Of a stretch of DNA of 35,712 bases, positions 33,083-35,712 are shown piece by piece (position 1 is the first letter of the stretch; every line of letters starts with the position of its first letter). The notes under the pieces are model-generated. The model saw nothing but the letters and a program-made list of their open reading frames with translations, did no database searches and was not told the origin of the DNA. Origin of the DNA: Verrucomicrobiia bacterium. GTDB taxonomy: Bacteria > Verrucomicrobiota > Verrucomicrobiia > JABWAM01. Where the stretch lies: assembly GCA_028687435.1 (NCBI GenBank), contig JAQUAF010000061.1:1-35712 (forward strand). Direction: 5' to 3'. The translations under genes and the position numbers were made by a program.

Positions 33083-34063
33083 ATGATGGTGCCACAATTT
33101 TGGGCGGAAGGGATTATCAAGGAACGTCTGAACGGCCGCGAAGTCACCGTGCGGCGATTTGGATGGTCGGATGACAGCCAGGCAGACGCCCAACTGAATG
33201 CCGATACGCGGGCGCGGGAAGCGTTCGACCGGCTGGCCGCAGGCGAAAAAATCATCCGCAGGGAACCCAAACTCCCCTACAATGGCGCCGAAGGAGTTCC
33301 CATCCGCGAGGAAATCGTTTCCCGGCATGGAGAAACCGTGATCACCCGCAACATCTATGGCGCGCGCTGCCTCAATACGCCGAATGTCCTGTTCATCGAC
33401 ATTGATTTTGAGAATGCGCCGGCGCCGTGGTGGCTGACGCTTTCCTCCATCTGTTTTTTCCTGTTTTGCGCCGCAGCGGCAGGATGCGCGCTCCGGTCAT
33501 TGTCCCTTGCCCTGACTCTCGGCCTGCTGGCTTTGTTTTGCGGTTATCTCGTTGCCTCTGCCCTGACCCGCCTTTTCCTGAACCAATCAGGCAAAGCGGA
33601 ACAGAGAGCCCGGAACCGCATCGGGGAATTTGTCCGGGGACATCCCGGCTGGCATTTGCGATTGTACCGGACTCCGGCAGGGTTGCGGGTCCTCGTCATG
33701 CATCGCACTTTCGATCCTGGCGAACCGGCCGTGGTTGAATGTTTCCAGGCGCTGGGCGCCGATCCGATGTATGTCCGCATGTGCGCGAACCAGCGTTGTT
33801 TTCGCGCCCGTGTGAGTCCAAAACCGTGGCGCATCGGCGTCAAAACCTCCATCCGCCCCCGTCCGGGCGTCTGGCCGGTCAACCCCGGCTGGCTCCCCGA
33901 ACGCGCACGTTGGATCGACACGTATGAACAGGCCGCGAGAAATCATGCGTCCTGCCGCTTTGTCGAAGCCGTCGGAACCGGCCCCATTCATTCAAGCGCC
34001 CAAACCGTCAAAAACCTTCACGACGAACTCTGCCGGGCCAACAGTCCGATGCCCATCGCCTGA
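33083..34063 (+). CDS. Conserved membrane protein, unknown function
   Basis: A 326-aa protein. Residues 1-110 are soluble and strongly patterned: FWAEG, VTVRRFGWSDDSQADA, EPKLPYNGAEGVPIREEIV, RNIYGARCLNTPNVLFIDIDFE. Two membrane segments follow (about 116-135 and 140-165). The C-terminal part (170-326) has HLRLYRTPAGLRVLVMHRTFDP, ALGADPMYVRMC and a Trp/Pro-rich stretch. From memory, close relatives occur widely in bacteria as uncharacterised proteins with this same start. The FIDIDFE and TPAGLRVL strands hint at a primase-like palm, but that is speculation. Two adjacent ATGs open the gene at 33083. It stands alone, 160 bp after the hairpin that follows the peptide gene. Confidence 0.85.
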   Translation: MMVPQFWAEGIIKERLNGREVTVRRFGWSDDSQADAQLNADTRAREAFDRLAAGEKIIRREPKLPYNGAEGVPIREEIVSRHGETVITRNIYGARCLNTPNVLFIDIDFENAPAPWWLTLSSICFFLFCAAAAGCALRSLSLALTLGLLALFCGYLVASALTRLFLNQSGKAEQRARNRIGEFVRGHPGWHLRLYRTPAGLRVLVMHRTFDPGEPAVVECFQALGADPMYVRMCANQRCFRARVSPKPWRIGVKTSIRPRPGVWPVNPGWLPERARWIDTYEQAARNHASCRFVEAVGTGPIHSSAQTVKNLHDELCRANSPMPIA

Positions 34064-34088
34064 CTCCGCCGCGCGGCGTCTGGATTCC

Positions 34089-34112
34089 CGCATTCGCGCA
34101 TTCGCGCATTCG
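34089..34112. repeat. Short tandem repeat (CGCATTCG)x3
   Basis: Three perfect copies of CGCATTCG lie just after the stop of the membrane protein gene. GCGCATTCGC appears again in near-inverted setting at about 34431-34440, so this belongs to the outer part of the palindromic block at 34170-34406. Confidence 0.6.
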
Positions 34113-34169
34113 CGTCAACCTAACTTCTCCATGACCCAGCACAGGAAAGAATCAAGAGCATGCCGATTG

Positions 34170-34406
34170 GCCACGGAGTCCCCACGGACATCCCCCGACC
34201 CTGTCCACTCGACTCTGCTCGTGGCGCGCCTCCTCCCTCCTGCCCAAGCATTGCGTCTGGCTGACAATGGCCAGATGGGCGTTTTATCTGCATGGCGCAG
34301 CCCGACTGCGCCATGCAGATAAAACGCCCTCTTGCGATAAGGATCGCCGCGGGAAGGAGGGCAAAGGGAATCAGGGTCTGAGGGATGTCCGTGGGGACTC
34401 CGTGGC
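34170..34406. repeat. Nested palindromic block beside the RAYT gene
   Basis: Perfect 25-bp outer arms (34170-34194 and 34382-34406; reading from GCCACGGAGTCCCCACGGAC) extend inward with GACCCTG/CAGGGTC (34197-34203 and 34372-34378). Inside is a second perfect inverted repeat of 24 bp, GGGCGTTTTATCTGCATGGC onward (34277-34300 and 34306-34329), with a 5-nt loop. The sequences CAACCTAA and TTAGGTTG just outside also pair. The whole 412-bp gap has no gene and could fold into a large cruciform. Its position beside a REP-associated transposase suggests a REP/BIME-type element. The order of arms suggests one palindrome inserted within another. Confidence 0.75.
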
Positions 34407-34475
34407 AAAAAGTCTTAGGTTGATGCGTATGCGCATTCGCGGGAATGATGGAAGGAAAAGGGGGCCGTCCGAGTT

Positions 34476-35501
34476 TCAAGGCATTTTACTGGAAAATGAT
34501 GTTCCATTTAGTTTTCCCCATCCTTTGTTCAACCGCCGTTCCTCCCCCAACCGCCGCCCAACACGGCTCATCCCGCTGCGCAGCCCGGACACATTTCCAT
34601 ATTTCAATTCCCGGGCCACCCACTTCACCCCCACGGACGTCCGCCGCCGCAACCAATGCCCCATCAACTGTTTCTCCCATCTCGCCAGTTCCCCAACCTT
34701 TCGCTTCCCAAGCCGCCGAAGCCCGCCTGCCAACTCCCGCCGCGCCAGAACCTCCTCCTTTTCCGCCACCGCTTCCCCCGCCCAGCTTTCCTCATCCCTT
34801 TCACCCCCGCTCATCTCATCCAACCTCCCCCTCATCCTCGCAACAAATTCCTCCGATCCATGACACCAGCCACGACGAATCTTTCCCCACCGCTGCTGCG
34901 CCCCCCGCCGCCCCTCCCGCAGCGTTTCCTCCACTCGCCGCGCCAAATATTCCATGTACTCACGACGGCTTCGCCGCCCCCAATTCCTCAATCCCAACTC
35001 CCCATACACCCTCTCCCACCGCAACCACTCCGGCCGTCCCTTGCGCCTCCCCGCCAACCACCCCGCGCTGCTCCATCGATCACCCCATAATTTCGCCGCT
35101 TCCCTCACTTGGCCCGCTCTCACAGGGTTCAGGTGAATGTAATCGCTCACCGCCAAAAAATATCCCTTCTCCTCCCCATCCACCAGCAACGCCTTGTACC
35201 GCCCTTGAAATAAATGCCCTCTCAACTCATGCCGCACATTGTACCGTTGCGTGTAGGCCGAGTTCAAGTATTGCATCCCCTTCACCAGCGTCGCGCGGGA
35301 CGTCTCCACCAGCAAATGATAGTGATTCTCCATCAGCACAAAGCCATGCACCACCCATCCCGCGCTTGAGCACGTTTCCCCCAACGTCCGCAACCACGTC
35401 TTCCGATCCGTCTCATCCTTAAAGATCGCCTCCAAGTGATCCCCGCGGTTCATCACGTGGTAGATCGCTCCGGCAAATTGAATTCGGGGTGCGCGCGGCA
35501 T
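34476..35501 (-). CDS. REP-associated tyrosine transposase (Y1, IS200-like)
   Basis: A 341-aa single-strand nuclease-like protein of the IS200/RAYT group. Residues 1-150 hold the Y1 domain: PRIQFAGAIYHVMNRG, the metal-binding HYH at 60-62 (ENHYHLLV) in place of strict HUH, and a candidate catalytic Tyr at 83 (NSAYTQRYN). GHLFQGRYKALLV and YIHLNPVRAG complete the family signature. The extra C-terminal 190 residues are Arg/Glu-rich and helical, including a KWVARELKYGN segment that resembles the DnaA-like or HTH end of larger RAYTs. ATG at 35501 is preferred because AGGAAAGG precedes it. RAYTs are domesticated and act on palindromic REPs; the palindromic block at its 3' side is the natural partner. 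Confidence 0.9.
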   Translation of the reverse strand: MPRAPRIQFAGAIYHVMNRGDHLEAIFKDETDRKTWLRTLGETCSSAGWVVHGFVLMENHYHLLVETSRATLVKGMQYLNSAYTQRYNVRHELRGHLFQGRYKALLVDGEEKGYFLAVSDYIHLNPVRAGQVREAAKLWGDRWSSAGWLAGRRKGRPEWLRWERVYGELGLRNWGRRSRREYMEYLARRVEETLREGRRGAQQRWGKIRRGWCHGSEEFVARMRGRLDEMSGGERDEESWAGEAVAEKEEVLARRELAGGLRRLGKRKVGELARWEKQLMGHWLRRRTSVGVKWVARELKYGNVSGLRSGMSRVGRRLGEERRLNKGWGKLNGTSFSSKMP

Positions 35502-35668
35502 ACGCCTTTCCTGCCATTTCGCCCTCCCCTTGTCAAGCAATTTGCTTCAAAACTCGGACTGACCCGTTTTCACGTTTGACGCCCGGGTAACAGTTTAGCC
35601 CATTTCGGGGGGTAATCGTTCATTTTCTTTAAAAAAACACTTGTGTCGGTGGGATTTTTGCGCGAAAG

Positions 35669-35688
35669 TAGGCGTATTAATACGCCTA
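35669..35688. promoter_or_regulatory. Perfect 20-bp palindrome at the right edge
   Basis: TAGGCGTATTAATACGCCTA is a perfect palindrome whose last base is the first base of an ATG at 35688-35690. Operator-next-to-ATG layout is also seen at the regulator gene at 22567, so this may be an autoregulatory operator of the next gene. Confidence 0.5.
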
Positions 35689-35712
35689 TGTTTCAAAAAA
35701 AGGAAAACTTAT
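35688..35712 (+). CDS. Possible start of a gene cut by the window edge
   Basis: ATG at 35688 opens a frame reading MFQKKENL to the window end. There is no ribosome binding site, but the abutting palindrome and AT-rich upstream DNA resemble the start regions of the two GntR regulators here. A regulator gene is a guess from that layout; only eight codons are visible. Confidence 0.25.

Noticed and set aside
34089..34112. CRISPR-like array
   Set aside because: Three 8-bp units with no spacers; only a short tandem repeat.
34445..35422. 325-aa plus-strand frame rich in Pro and Ser
   Set aside because: It is antisense to the RAYT gene, whose family motifs are clear; the low-complexity composition is typical of a shadow of an Arg/Glu-rich gene.

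Overview
The window looks like chromosomal DNA from a heterotrophic member of the PVC superphylum, most likely Verrucomicrobiota or Lentisphaerota. This is an inference from gene content: two pseudopilin-like proteins with the H-X9-DG C-terminal motif, large secreted glycan-active proteins (one with LamG, CBM9-like and DUF4091-like parts), GntR regulators fused to sugar-sensing domains, and NADH dehydrogenase subunits scattered as single genes. By eye the coding DNA is in the mid-50s % GC, with sharply AT-rich regulatory gaps at about 1850-2100, 20945-21118 and 22568-22640. No rRNA, tRNA or CRISPR array was seen.

Layout. 187-1026: PhnP/PqqB-like metallo-hydrolase. 1124-7327: glycan locus A, with a pseudopilin-like protein divergent from a GntR-LacI regulator, followed by a secreted glycosidase-like protein and an exported ComEC-type metallo-hydrolase. 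7412-11672 (minus strand): nuoD, a tandem GAF protein, a 274-bp MITE-like element and a B12-binding radical SAM protein. 12032-16261 (minus): an export operon of ABC transporter, HlyD-type adaptor and TPR-like protein. 16790-22567 (minus): glycan locus B, with a GntR regulator fused to an extracellular-solute-binding-protein domain, a second pseudopilin and a LamG/CBM9/DUF4091 protein. 22669-27184 (minus): nuoF, a secreted protein with a degenerate caspase-like look, a histidine phosphatase and a second B12 radical SAM protein. 27361-31466 (minus): a SWIM zinc-finger protein and a SNF2 ATPase. 31735-34063 (plus): a YggS-type PLP protein, a 55-aa double-glycine peptide precursor resembling lanthipeptide precursors, a 5-codon micro-ORF and a conserved membrane protein. 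34089-35501: nested palindromes beside a REP-associated tyrosine transposase. The right edge has a perfect 20-bp palindrome abutting the start of a possible truncated gene.

How it may work together. Loci A and B share one logic: a one-component regulator fused to a sugar-sensing domain, a pseudopilin with an H-X9-DG C-terminus, and a large secreted glycan-active protein. The two regulator genes also share promoter architecture, TTGACA-N16-TACAYT, with the -10 inside a TRATACA half-site facing an inverted half-site. That suggests autoregulation and makes the regulator-pseudopilin-glycosidase cassette the best candidate here for an under-described system. The double-glycine peptide with no adjacent maturase is the second candidate.
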